Shown in pieces: positions 1-7,923 of a DNA stretch of 16,121 bases; the first letter of the stretch is position 1, and the number at the start of each line of letters is the position of its first letter. Location of the stretch: contig JAGBQU010000084.1 in assembly GCA_017632755.1 (NCBI GenBank), positions 1 to 16,121 on the forward strand, written 5' to 3'. The notes under the pieces were generated by a model. The model did no database searches. It saw only the letters and a program-made list of their open reading frames with translations, and was not told the origin of the DNA. The stretch comes from Lachnospiraceae bacterium (GTDB taxonomy: Bacteria; Bacillota_A; Clostridia; Lachnospirales; Lachnospiraceae). The translations under genes were made by a program, and so were the position numbers.

Positions 1-36
1 GAAGTAATTTTCAGGGAAAGGACAGACATAATAGTA

Positions 37-1269
37 ATGGCAGGAAAAATTTCTGACGAAAAAATCAGATGCTCCTTCTGTAACAAGACACAGGATCAGG
101 TGCGAAAGCTCATTGCCGGACCGATCGGTGTCTACATCTGCGATGAGTGTGTGGATCTTTGTTCGGATATCATCGAGGAGGAATATGAGGACGAGCGCAT
201 ACAGGAGGAGTTGGATATCAACTTACTGAAGCCTGCGCAGATCAAGGATTTTTTGGACGACTATGTGATCGGTCAAGAGGAAGCAAAGAAGGTATTGTCG
301 GTTGCTGTCTACAATCATTATAAACGTGTGATGGCGGATAAGGATCTGGATGTGGAGCTTCAAAAGAGCAATATCATCATGATCGGACCGACCGGAAGCG
401 GTAAGACTTTTCTTGCACAGACGCTTGCCAAGATCATAAATGTTCCGTTTGCGATCGCAGATGCAACGACGCTCACGGAGGCCGGGTATGTCGGAGAGGA
501 TGTGGAGAATATCCTCCTGAAGCTGATCCAGGCAGCCGATTATGATGTGGATCGTGCACAGCTCGGCATCATTTATATTGATGAGATCGACAAGATCACC
601 AAAAAAAGTGAGAATGTGTCCATCACCAGAGACGTATCGGGTGAGGGCGTGCAACAGGCTCTTTTAAAGATCGTGGAGGGTACGGAGGCTTCCGTGCCGC
701 CACAGGGCGGAAGAAAGCATCCGCATCAGGAGTTGATCCAGATCGATACCACGAACATTTTATTTATCTGCGGTGGTGCTTTTGACGGGCTCGAAAAGAT
801 CGTGGAGAACAGACTGAATCGGAAATCCATTGGTTTTAATGCCGAGATAGCCGACAAGACCAGCCATGATCTGGGGGAACTCTTCAAAGAGGTTACCCCA
901 CAGGATCTTGTAAAGTTCGGACTGATCCCGGAGTTTGTCGGACGTGTTCCCATCAATGTGGCACTCGACGGACTGGATGAGAAGGCACTTATGCGTATAT
1001 TGACGGAACCAAAAAGCGCGATCATCAAACAGTATCAGAAGCTGTTTGAGTTTGATGATGTGCGGCTGGAGTTCGAACCGGAAGCGGTTGAGCTGATCGC
1101 CAAACAGGCGCTGGAGAGGGAGACCGGAGCAAGAGGTCTGCGTTCCATTCTTGAAAAGGCAATGATGGATGTCATGTATGAGATTCCATCCGATGACACA
1201 ATAGAGAGCTGTCTGATCACGAAAGCTGTGATAGAGGGGACCGGACAACCGGTTCTTACGCGCAGATAG
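37..1269 (+). CDS. clpX: ATP-dependent Clp protease ATP-binding subunit ClpX
   Basis: AAA+ unfoldase that forms a hexameric ring, recognises tagged or misfolded proteins, unfolds them and threads them into the ClpP peptidase in the cytoplasm. The 410-residue product is complete and close to the usual 410-425. A C4 zinc finger lies at the N-terminus (C12, C15, C35, C38). Walker A is GPTGSGKT at 117-124 and Walker B ends in D182-E183. The substrate-gripping pore loop GYVG is at 150-153 and the RKH loop at 226-228. The IGF loop that docks onto ClpP is at 265-267, so this ClpX should work with ClpP, whose gene is not in the window. A GAR sensor-2 motif is near the C-terminus. The ATG at 37 is the only reasonable start; a purine-rich GGGAAAGGA lies upstream with rather long spacing. 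First gene of the + strand run. Confidence 0.98.
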   Translation: MAGKISDEKIRCSFCNKTQDQVRKLIAGPIGVYICDECVDLCSDIIEEEYEDERIQEELDINLLKPAQIKDFLDDYVIGQEEAKKVLSVAVYNHYKRVMADKDLDVELQKSNIIMIGPTGSGKTFLAQTLAKIINVPFAIADATTLTEAGYVGEDVENILLKLIQAADYDVDRAQLGIIYIDEIDKITKKSENVSITRDVSGEGVQQALLKIVEGTEASVPPQGGRKHPHQELIQIDTTNILFICGGAFDGLEKIVENRLNRKSIGFNAEIADKTSHDLGELFKEVTPQDLVKFGLIPEFVGRVPINVALDGLDEKALMRILTEPKSAIIKQYQKLFEFDDVRLEFEPEAVELIAKQALERETGARGLRSILEKAMMDVMYEIPSDDTIESCLITKAVIEGTGQPVLTRR

Positions 1270-1293
1270 CAAGAAGAATAGAAAACTAACCAG

Positions 1294-1325
1294 AGGGTAT
1301 CGTAAGTTTGCGATGCCCTTGTTTA
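1294..1325 (+). terminator. Weak hairpin between clpX and engB, possible terminator or attenuator
   Basis: A nine-pair stem (1294-1302 with 1311-1319, one G-T wobble) closes an eight-base loop and is followed by TTGTTT rather than a clean T run. It sits 24 bases after the clpX stop and before the engB SD. It may terminate part of the clpX transcript or simply protect its 3' end. The ATG at 1313 lies within the 3' arm, which is one reason not to use that ATG as the engB start. The pairing is read directly; termination is inference. Confidence 0.45.
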
Positions 1326-1333
1326 GCCTAAGC

Positions 1334-1345
1334 AGGAGGAGAAGG
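1334..1345 (+). promoter_or_regulatory. SD site that sets the engB start
   Basis: AGGAGGAGAAGG ends three bases before the ATG at 1349, and its AGGAGG core sits 9 nt from that ATG. The alternative in-frame ATG at 1313 has only AGAGGG about 15 nt upstream and lies in a hairpin, so 1349 is preferred. Confidence 0.8.
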
Positions 1346-1348
1346 ATC

Positions 1349-1954
1349 ATGGTGATCAAAAGTGTAAATCTGGAAACCGTGTGCGGGATCACCAGCACAC
1401 TGCCCAAGAATACTTTGATGGAGATTGCTTTTGCGGGAAAGAGCAATGTGGGAAAATCTTCTCTGATCAATGCGCTGATGAATCGCAAATCCTATGCAAG
1501 GACATCTGCGCAGCCGGGCAAGACCCAGACGATCAACTACTATAATATCAATGATGAGATCTATTTTGTGGATCTTCCGGGGTATGGCTATGCTAAGGTT
1601 TCCCAGGAGACAAAGGCAAAGTGGGGAAAGATGATCGAAAAATATCTGCGGCAGAGTACAACCTTAGAAGCCGTATTTCTGCTGATTGACATTCGTCACG
1701 AGCCATCGGCAAACGACAGACAGATGTATGAATGGATCCTGTCGAGTGGGTATCATCCGATCATCATAGCTACCAAAATGGACAAGATCAATCGTTCACA
1801 GGTACAAAAGCACATAAAAATGATTAAGACAGGGCTTGCGGTGCAACCGGGGACGATACTGATCCCGTTCTCGGCACAGACAAAGCAGGGCAGGGATGAA
1901 ATCTATGAGCTGATTGATTCGATGAAAGAGAAATGGGAACAAAGAGGAATGTGA
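1349..1954 (+). CDS. engB: Ribosome biogenesis GTPase EngB (YsxC/YihA)
   Basis: TRAFAC-class GTPase needed for assembly of the large ribosomal subunit. With the start at 1349 the product is 201 residues, the usual size (about 195-210). The frame is open upstream to an ATG at 1313, which would add 12 residues (a basic stretch beginning MPLFSLS) that the family does not need. G1 is GKSNVGKSS at 30-38, G3 is DLPGYGYAK, G4 is TKMD and G5 is near FSAQT. The arrangement AGKSNVGKSSLINAL followed by QPGKTQTIN is characteristic of EngB. In Bacillus and many Clostridia this gene follows clpX and lon; here it follows clpX directly. The next gene begins 1 nt after its stop, so translational coupling is likely. 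Confidence 0.97.
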   Translation: MVIKSVNLETVCGITSTLPKNTLMEIAFAGKSNVGKSSLINALMNRKSYARTSAQPGKTQTINYYNINDEIYFVDLPGYGYAKVSQETKAKWGKMIEKYLRQSTTLEAVFLLIDIRHEPSANDRQMYEWILSSGYHPIIIATKMDKINRSQVQKHIKMIKTGLAVQPGTILIPFSAQTKQGRDEIYELIDSMKEKWEQRGM

Positions 1955-1955
1955 T

Positions 1956-3137
1956 ATGAAGGAAACGATAAAACATTACGTGAAGATCCTATTGAATATT
2001 GCAGTCACTGTCTGTGTTCTGCTGCTGGTGATCTTTGTTCTGCCGAGACTGCTGTTGTTCTTACTGCCGTTTCTGATCGGATGGCTGATCGCATCGGTTG
2101 CGTACCCCATTGTATCCTTCACGGAAAAACGCATCAAGATACGCAGACGGGCGATGTCGGTTGTCGTGATCGCACTTGCGGTAGCGGGAGTTGCCATGTT
2201 ACTCTACGGCATAGGTTATGTTTTGATCCAGGAGATCATCGGTTTTTCGGACAGTGTGCCGCAGATGATCGCCTCTGTGAAAGAGACGATAGATAAGGCT
2301 TCCGCCTTTATGGGACATCTGTTTGTGCGTGCGCCGTTTATACAGTCGGTGGATATTGATCAGATATATGACGGTATCATTGCTTCTATCGGAGACTGGA
2401 TCACAAAACTCGGAAAACCGCTGATGAGTATTGTGGGGAACACTGCAAAGAATATCCCGTCCATCATCATCGGAGTGATCGTATGTCTGCTTTCCGCTTA
2501 TTTTTTCATTGCGGAGAAGGAGGGGGTCACTAACGTGGTAACCCGCCATACGCCTATGTTTATACGGGATAAATGGATGGTGATCTATAACAGTATCTTC
2601 GGCGCGATCGGCGGTTATATAAAGGCACAGTTCAAGATCGAGTGCATCATGTATATTCTTTTGTTGGTCGGACTTGCTTTTTTAAAGGTCCGATATGCAG
2701 CCCTCATCGCGCTTGGAATTGCGTTCCTGGATCTTCTCCCTGTATTCGGGACAGGTACGGTTCTGGTCCCCTGGGTACTGGTAAAAGTGCTGGAGGGGGA
2801 TTACAGGATGGCGATTGGTCTGTTCATCCTTTGGGGGGCAGGACAATTGTTTCGACAACTCATCCAACCGAAGATCGTGGGAGACTCGATCGGACTGGCT
2901 CCGCTTCCCACGCTTTTTCTGATCTATATCGGATGGCAATTCGGCGGTGTGATCGGTATGCTCGTAGCCGTTCCGATCGGTGTGCTGATCATTAATTTAA
3001 ATGAAGCAGGCTTATTTGATAATATCAAAGAGAGCTTTCGCATACTTTTAAAGGATCTGGGAGCACTTCGCACATATACGGAAAAGGACCGGCAGTATTA
3101 TAAGCATTATCTGGAGGAGGACGATGAAAAACTATAA
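1956..3137 (+). CDS. AI-2E family membrane protein, YtvI-like
   Basis: Polytopic membrane protein of 393 residues. Hydrophobic segments near residues 10-48 and 65-90, a soluble stretch at about 95-165, then several more membrane segments from about 168 to 350 give the usual AI-2E family layout of roughly seven to eight helices with a large loop after the first helices. The family signature DLLPVFGTG is at 259-267, and QPKIVGDSIGL, a conserved C-terminal block, follows. The DLLPVFGTGT form and the length resemble the sporulation integral membrane protein YtvI more than quorum-signal exporters. Its substrate is unknown: some members export AI-2, others act as Na+/H+ antiporters, and YtvI has no settled biochemical role. 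The SD AGAGGA lies within the end of engB. The last 14 bases overlap truA. The C-terminal tail is strongly charged. Confidence 0.9.
   Translation: MKETIKHYVKILLNIAVTVCVLLLVIFVLPRLLLFLLPFLIGWLIASVAYPIVSFTEKRIKIRRRAMSVVVIALAVAGVAMLLYGIGYVLIQEIIGFSDSVPQMIASVKETIDKASAFMGHLFVRAPFIQSVDIDQIYDGIIASIGDWITKLGKPLMSIVGNTAKNIPSIIIGVIVCLLSAYFFIAEKEGVTNVVTRHTPMFIRDKWMVIYNSIFGAIGGYIKAQFKIECIMYILLLVGLAFLKVRYAALIALGIAFLDLLPVFGTGTVLVPWVLVKVLEGDYRMAIGLFILWGAGQLFRQLIQPKIVGDSIGLAPLPTLFLIYIGWQFGGVIGMLVAVPIGVLIINLNEAGLFDNIKESFRILLKDLGALRTYTEKDRQYYKHYLEEDDEKL
3113..3120 (+). promoter_or_regulatory. SD site for truA inside the upstream gene
   Basis: GGAGGAGG lies within the last codons of the AI-2E gene and precedes the truA ATG at 3124 by 3-6 nt. 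Together with the 14-nt gene overlap it points to coupled translation. Confidence 0.75.
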
Positions 3138-3867
3138 ATTTGTCATCCAGTATGAGGGAACGCGTTATCAAGGCTGGCAGAGGCAGATCACAACGGATCA
3201 GACGATACAGGGCAAACTTGAGAGCATCCTGACCAGGATGACGGGGAAAAAGGTTGAGATTTCTGCCTCCGGCAGGACGGATGCAGGTGTGCATGCGCTT
3301 GGTCAGGTGGCAAATGCGCATATGGAGACGGATCGATCTTGTTCGGAGATCTTAAATTATGTAAACCAATATCTTCCGGAAGACATAGCCATCATTCAGG
3401 TGGAGGAGGTGGATGAGCGTTTCCATGCAAGATTGTGGGCAAGCGAAAAGACCTACCTATACAGGGTAGTGTGCAGCGAGATTCCCCATGTCTTTGACAG
3501 AAGATATGTGCTCATGCACCCGGAATATCTGGATGTGGAAAGAATGAAAAGCGCAGCCCGTCTTCTGACCGGCACACATGATTTTATGGGCTTTTCCACC
3601 GCAAAGAAAACAAAAAAATCGACGGTGAGGACCGTTTATGAGATCGGGATCGAACAGTCGGGAGATGAGATCCGGTTATGCTACAGGGGCGACGGTTTTT
3701 TGTATCATATGGTGCGTATCCTCACGGGAACGCTTTTGGAGGTTGGAAGAGGAGAGCGGAGTCCGGAATCCGTTTTGGAGATTTTTGAGAGCAGAAACAG
3801 AGAGAGGGCAGGCGAATTGGTTCCTGCGAAAGGTTTGACTTTAGTGGAAGTAAGATATGAGAAGTAG
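3124..3867 (+). CDS. truA: tRNA pseudouridine(38-40) synthase TruA
   Basis: Converts uridines 38, 39 and 40 in the tRNA anticodon arm to pseudouridine, which stabilises the anticodon stem-loop and helps reading-frame maintenance. The 247-residue product has the normal family length. The catalytic block is SGRTDAGVHALGQVA with the catalytic aspartate at D53. Other family blocks are the N-terminal YEGTRYQGWQRQ (residues 10-21), the central KTYLYR, and the C-terminal GDGFLYHMVRILTGTLLEVGRG. The start overlaps the AI-2E gene by 14 nt and the end overlaps the VanZ gene by 11 nt, so the three genes should be made from one mRNA. TruA beside a membrane protein is common in Firmicutes, where an ECF transporter often precedes it, but no ECF genes are seen here. 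Confidence 0.97.
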   Translation: MKNYKFVIQYEGTRYQGWQRQITTDQTIQGKLESILTRMTGKKVEISASGRTDAGVHALGQVANAHMETDRSCSEILNYVNQYLPEDIAIIQVEEVDERFHARLWASEKTYLYRVVCSEIPHVFDRRYVLMHPEYLDVERMKSAARLLTGTHDFMGFSTAKKTKKSTVRTVYEIGIEQSGDEIRLCYRGDGFLYHMVRILTGTLLEVGRGERSPESVLEIFESRNRERAGELVPAKGLTLVEVRYEK

Positions 3868-4375
3868 GACGAAGAAAAAAAGCGTATCGCTGATTGCGGT
3901 TAGATTACTGTTATTTATATATATCCTGATACTGGTGCGGCTGATCGTGTTTAAGTATCCGATCCCGATCCTGCGCGGTATCATGGATAACTGGGATGTT
4001 GACATGGTCAGGCGCGGGGTATACAGTGCAAATCTGAGGCCTTTTAAGACTGTGCGCATGTACGTGAGATATTTTCATCAGATCAATGGTTTTGACAACC
4101 TGTTTGGCAATATTTTTGCGTTTCTGCCTTTTGGAATGCTATTGCCTCTGGCCTTTGAGGACTGTTCGAATGTAGGGTATGTTTTGTTGCATTCGTTCTG
4201 GCTTTCACTGGGAATCGAGATCTTTCAGCTGATCTCTCATTTCGGCGAGTTTGATGTGGATGACATCATTCTCAATTGTCTTGGTGCGTTGCTTGGATAC
4301 ATTTGTTACCGTATCGGACAATTCCTGCTGTATGGATCGGCAAAGACCCGGAAGGCGGTATCGTCCCAAAAATAA
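3857..4375 (+). CDS. VanZ family membrane protein
   Basis: A 172-residue membrane protein with four predicted helices, at about 10-33, 80-100, 106-126 and 136-160. VanZ-family landmarks are NLFGNIFAFLPFG (81-93), E121 with Q124 in the third helix, and FDVDDIILNCLGALLG (132-147). The name comes from vanZ of the enterococcal vanA cluster, which gives low-level teicoplanin resistance, but no other van gene is here and most chromosomal VanZ-like proteins have no known role. It is not evidence for glycopeptide resistance. The ATG lies 11 nt inside truA, with TGGAAG at 3845-3850 as a weak SD. The 16-nt gap to addB keeps it within the run. Confidence 0.88.
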   Translation: MRSRTKKKSVSLIAVRLLLFIYILILVRLIVFKYPIPILRGIMDNWDVDMVRRGVYSANLRPFKTVRMYVRYFHQINGFDNLFGNIFAFLPFGMLLPLAFEDCSNVGYVLLHSFWLSLGIEIFQLISHFGEFDVDDIILNCLGALLGYICYRIGQFLLYGSAKTRKAVSSQK

Positions 4376-4391
4376 ATGAGGGGGATGGGGT

Positions 4392-7300
4392 ATGGGACTG
4401 CGGTTTTGCCTCGGAGGGAGTGGCTCCGGAAAAAGTTCAATCGTATATGAAGAGATCGTCAAAAGATCGATGGCACATCCGGAGCAGGACTTTTTGATCA
4501 TTGTTCCGGATCAGTTTACGTTGCAGACGCAGAAGGAACTGTGCAGGATCCATCCGAGGGGCGGCATTATGAATATCGATGTGCTGAGTTTTTCCAGACT
4601 TGCACATCGTATTTTTGATGAGGTCTATGTGGAAGAAAAAACGGTATTGGATGACACGGGAAAGAATCTCATCATCCGTAGTGTGGCCGCACAAAATATC
4701 GAGCGCCTCACCGTCATCGGCGGACAGCTGAAAAAGATCGGGTATATCCATGAGGTAAAATCCGTTATTTCCGAGTTTATGCAGTACGATATCCGGATCT
4801 CCGATCTGCAAAAAATGATCGATCAGGGGACGGGACACGGACGTCTGCAGGCCAAGCTTAAGGATCTTGCGATCATCTATGCCGCTTTTTTGGATTATAT
4901 CAAGGATACCTATGTGACCACGGAGGAGAGGCTGGACATTTTAAGGGGCGTGCTGAAAAGATCCGGGCTGATACGACGTTCAACCGTTGTATTTGACGGT
5001 TTTACCGGTTTTACACCGGTTCAAAATAAATTGATCCAGGAGATCCTTCGTTTATCCCGCGAAGTGATCGTGACGCTGGATATAGATCCGCGCGAGGATC
5101 CCTATGTCATAGACGGAGAGCACAAGCTGTTTTATCTGACCAAAAAGACGATAGCATCCTTGACCAGACTGGCTGAGGAAGTGGATGTAGTAAGAGGAGA
5201 GGATATGATCCTGCGGGAGACGGTGGTGAAGCGATATGCGAACAATGCGCCACTGGCTCATCTGGAACAGAATGTATTCCGCTTTGCCCAGAGACCATAC
5301 GAAGAGAAGACCTCGGCGATACAGGTGTTTTCGGCAAAGAATCTCAAGGAAGAAGCCCAGAGGGTCTGCCTGTCCATTCGCAGGCTTCTGCGCGAGGAGG
5401 GATATTGTTTCCGGGATATCGCCGTGGTGACAGGCTCGCTGGAAATGTACGGAGAGCTACTGTCCCGTGAGTGTAAGCGCTATGATATTCCTTATTTTAT
5501 GGATCAGAATCTGGGTCTGATGTTTCATCCCATGGTGAATCAGATCCTGGGAGCTCTTGAAGTGCTACGCGCCCGTTTTTCCTATGAGAGTGTGTTCCAT
5601 TATCTCAGAAGCGGTCTTTGCGATCTGACGATGGAGGAGATCGATGATCTGGAAAACTATGTACGATCTCTGGGGATCAGGGGAAGAGAAAGTTATGTAA
5701 ACCAATTTGTTCGCCGTCCGCTCCATTCGGGTGACGAGGAAGCGGCACGACGTCTCGAGGAATTAAACGGGATTCGGGAAAGATTTATGGAAAGTCTTAG
5801 CCCGCTTATGACGCTACAGGAGAAAAACAGAGGATGTGCCTACGTCGATGCGATATATGATTTTTGTGTTGCCAACAGGCTGCAGCAGAAACTGGAGGAG
5901 TATGCGGAGCTTTTTGAACAGCAGGGTGAGGCGGCAAAGGCGAAGGAATATCGGCAGGTCTATCGCCTTGCCATGGATCTTCTTGATCAGATCCACGAGC
6001 TGCTTGGGCAGCAGACGCCGGAGTTCAAGGATTTTATCGAGATCCTCACGGCAGGGTTTAGTGAACTGAAGGTGAGCACCATACCGCCGAACATTGATCA
6101 GATCGTGATCGGCGATATCGAGAGGACGCGTTTAAAAGAGATCAAGGCTCTCTTTTTTGTCGGAGTTGGCGACGGGATCATTCCCAAAAGCGGGGGAGGC
6201 GGAGGTCTGATCTCTGATCTTGACCGGGAGTTTTTGCAAGCATGCGGGTATGAGATGGCACCGACCGTGCGCGAGCAGATGTTCATACAGAAATTGTATC
6301 TTTACATCAATATGACCAAGCCCGCAGAGAGGCTCTGCCTTTCCTACAGCCAGACGGACAGTGAGGGAAGAACCTTAAGACCATCCTACCTGATCGAGGA
6401 GATCTGCAGACTGTTTCCCAAAGTGCAGATTTACGCTGCAGATGAGTCGGATCTGGCAGGCAGTATCGAGACCAAAGAGGATGGGTATGATGATCTCGCG
6501 CTCTGTCTTGGCCGGTATGCGGCAGGGCAATTAAGCAGACAGGAGGATGTAACGGACTTTTTTGATCTGTTAAAGCTATACCGATCGGATGAACGGGTTG
6601 CTTCCATGGTGGATGCAGCGTTTATGCAGTATCGACCGCAGCCGCTGACCGCCCGTATGGCACAGGCTCTCTACGGGGAAGTGCTGCGAAACAGTGTCAG
6701 CCGCCTCGAGAAGTTTGCAGGCTGTGCATACGCACATTTTGTCAAGTACGGTTTAAAACTTCTGGAGGATGATGAATTCCGGTTCGAGAGTGTGGATATG
6801 GGAACGATCTTCCATGACATGCTGGCGCGATTTGGAAAGTTCCTGGAGGAGAGAGGGGAAACGTTTCTCAATTTTGAACATGATGTCATGGTGGAATTTA
6901 CCAAAAAAACGCTTGAGGAGGTGGCTGTGCAGTATGGCGGAACAGTTCTCTACAGCAGCGCGCGAAATGCATTTGTCATTCGCAGGATGGAGCGGATCCT
7001 GATCCGAACCTTTCAGACATTGCAGTATCAACTCAGAAAGGGAAGCTTTTTACCGGCATATTATGAGGTTCCGTTTGAGATCATGAGCAGTCTGCAGATA
7101 TCCGGGGATAAGCAGATGCGCATTGTCGGCAAGATCGATCGTGTCGACAAGGTGGAAAAGGATGGAAATACATATCTCAAGATCATTGATTATAAATCCG
7201 GCAACAACAAATTCGATCCGGTGTCACTCTACTACGGGACGCAGATGCAGCTTGCTGTATATCTGCATGCGGCGCTGCTTCGGGAAAAGAGGGAGATGGA

Positions 7301-7868
7301 GCAAAAAGGCGCAGACGGCGAAGTCATCCCGGCAGCGATCCTCTATTATCACATGAACGATCCGTTCCTCCCCCGTGAGCGGGAGACGGTAGATGAGGTG
7401 GCACTGGAGGCGCAGCGCATGCGTGCAATGCGTATGGATGGGCTTGTCAATGAGGATGAGACCTGTGTGACACTGCTGGATCAAACATTTTCGGATCACT
7501 CGGATGTCATTCCGGTGGAACGGAAAAAAAGCGGCGAATATACCGCTTTTTCCGCTGTGGCAAGCACAAAACAGCTCCAGACCATGGCCGATTTTGCGGC
7601 ACATAAGATGAGAACGCTCGGGGAGGAGATCCTTTGCGGAAACAAGCAGATCAATCCCTATGAATCCGCAGAAAAGAGTGCCTGCACATACTGTGCTTTT
7701 TCTTCTGTCTGTAAATATGATGAGAAGATACCCGGCTATGGGAAGCGGGAACTGAATAGGTTGTCCAAAGACGAGGCGCTTTCGAGGATGATGAAGGAAC
7801 TTGCCGGGGAGGATGTGCCTTCCGACATAAGAAAGGAAGCCGATCAGGAGACGGGCGAAGCAAACTGA
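4392..7868 (+). CDS. addB: Helicase-exonuclease AddAB, subunit AddB
   Basis: Second subunit of the AddAB complex that processes double-strand breaks for RecA loading and recognises Chi. The product is 1158 residues, close to Bacillus AddB (about 1166). Walker A is GGSGSGKSS with the lysine at K14. The C-terminal RecB-type nuclease domain has GKID (D916) and IIDYKSG (D933, K935), followed by GTQMQLAVYLHA. The four cysteines of the AddB iron-sulfur cluster are present: C778 in FAGCAYAHF, and C1098, C1101 and C1107 in the CX2CX5C block after the nuclease motifs. Both the nuclease and the structural cluster therefore look intact. A five-glycine run near residues 598-602 sits before the conserved LISDLDREFL block. 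The start is set by GAGGGGGA at 4378-4385; two nearby ATGs at 4376 and 4385 are out of frame. AddA follows 55 nt downstream. Confidence 0.97.
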   Translation: MGLRFCLGGSGSGKSSIVYEEIVKRSMAHPEQDFLIIVPDQFTLQTQKELCRIHPRGGIMNIDVLSFSRLAHRIFDEVYVEEKTVLDDTGKNLIIRSVAAQNIERLTVIGGQLKKIGYIHEVKSVISEFMQYDIRISDLQKMIDQGTGHGRLQAKLKDLAIIYAAFLDYIKDTYVTTEERLDILRGVLKRSGLIRRSTVVFDGFTGFTPVQNKLIQEILRLSREVIVTLDIDPREDPYVIDGEHKLFYLTKKTIASLTRLAEEVDVVRGEDMILRETVVKRYANNAPLAHLEQNVFRFAQRPYEEKTSAIQVFSAKNLKEEAQRVCLSIRRLLREEGYCFRDIAVVTGSLEMYGELLSRECKRYDIPYFMDQNLGLMFHPMVNQILGALEVLRARFSYESVFHYLRSGLCDLTMEEIDDLENYVRSLGIRGRESYVNQFVRRPLHSGDEEAARRLEELNGIRERFMESLSPLMTLQEKNRGCAYVDAIYDFCVANRLQQKLEEYAELFEQQGEAAKAKEYRQVYRLAMDLLDQIHELLGQQTPEFKDFIEILTAGFSELKVSTIPPNIDQIVIGDIERTRLKEIKALFFVGVGDGIIPKSGGGGGLISDLDREFLQACGYEMAPTVREQMFIQKLYLYINMTKPAERLCLSYSQTDSEGRTLRPSYLIEEICRLFPKVQIYAADESDLAGSIETKEDGYDDLALCLGRYAAGQLSRQEDVTDFFDLLKLYRSDERVASMVDAAFMQYRPQPLTARMAQALYGEVLRNSVSRLEKFAGCAYAHFVKYGLKLLEDDEFRFESVDMGTIFHDMLARFGKFLEERGETFLNFEHDVMVEFTKKTLEEVAVQYGGTVLYSSARNAFVIRRMERILIRTFQTLQYQLRKGSFLPAYYEVPFEIMSSLQISGDKQMRIVGKIDRVDKVEKDGNTYLKIIDYKSGNNKFDPVSLYYGTQMQLAVYLHAALLREKREMEQKGADGEVIPAAILYYHMNDPFLPRERETVDEVALEAQRMRAMRMDGLVNEDETCVTLLDQTFSDHSDVIPVERKKSGEYTAFSAVASTKQLQTMADFAAHKMRTLGEEILCGNKQINPYESAEKSACTYCAFSSVCKYDEKIPGYGKRELNRLSKDEALSRMMKELAGEDVPSDIRKEADQETGEAN

Positions 7869-7923
7869 CAAGGTATACGTTCAGCTCTTCTGTCAAGAGG
7901 AAGCGGCGATAGGGGATATACAG

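Noticed and set aside
760..1488. Open frame of 242 codons on the - strand
   Set aside because: Antisense to clpX and engB, with no recognisable motif; a product of the third-base composition of the real genes.
1956..3137. Quorum-signal (AI-2) exporter
   Set aside because: The family name does not prove the function; length and the DLLPVFGTGT block look closer to YtvI, and no luxS or lsr gene is in the window.
3857..4375. Possible glycopeptide-resistance gene (VanZ)
   Set aside because: No vanA, vanH, vanX, vanR or vanS gene is nearby, and VanZ-like proteins are common chromosomal membrane proteins without resistance roles.
7885..7899. Small inverted repeat CTCTT/AAGAG between addB and addA
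   Set aside because: Only five pairs with no T run, so it is too weak to call a terminator or regulator.
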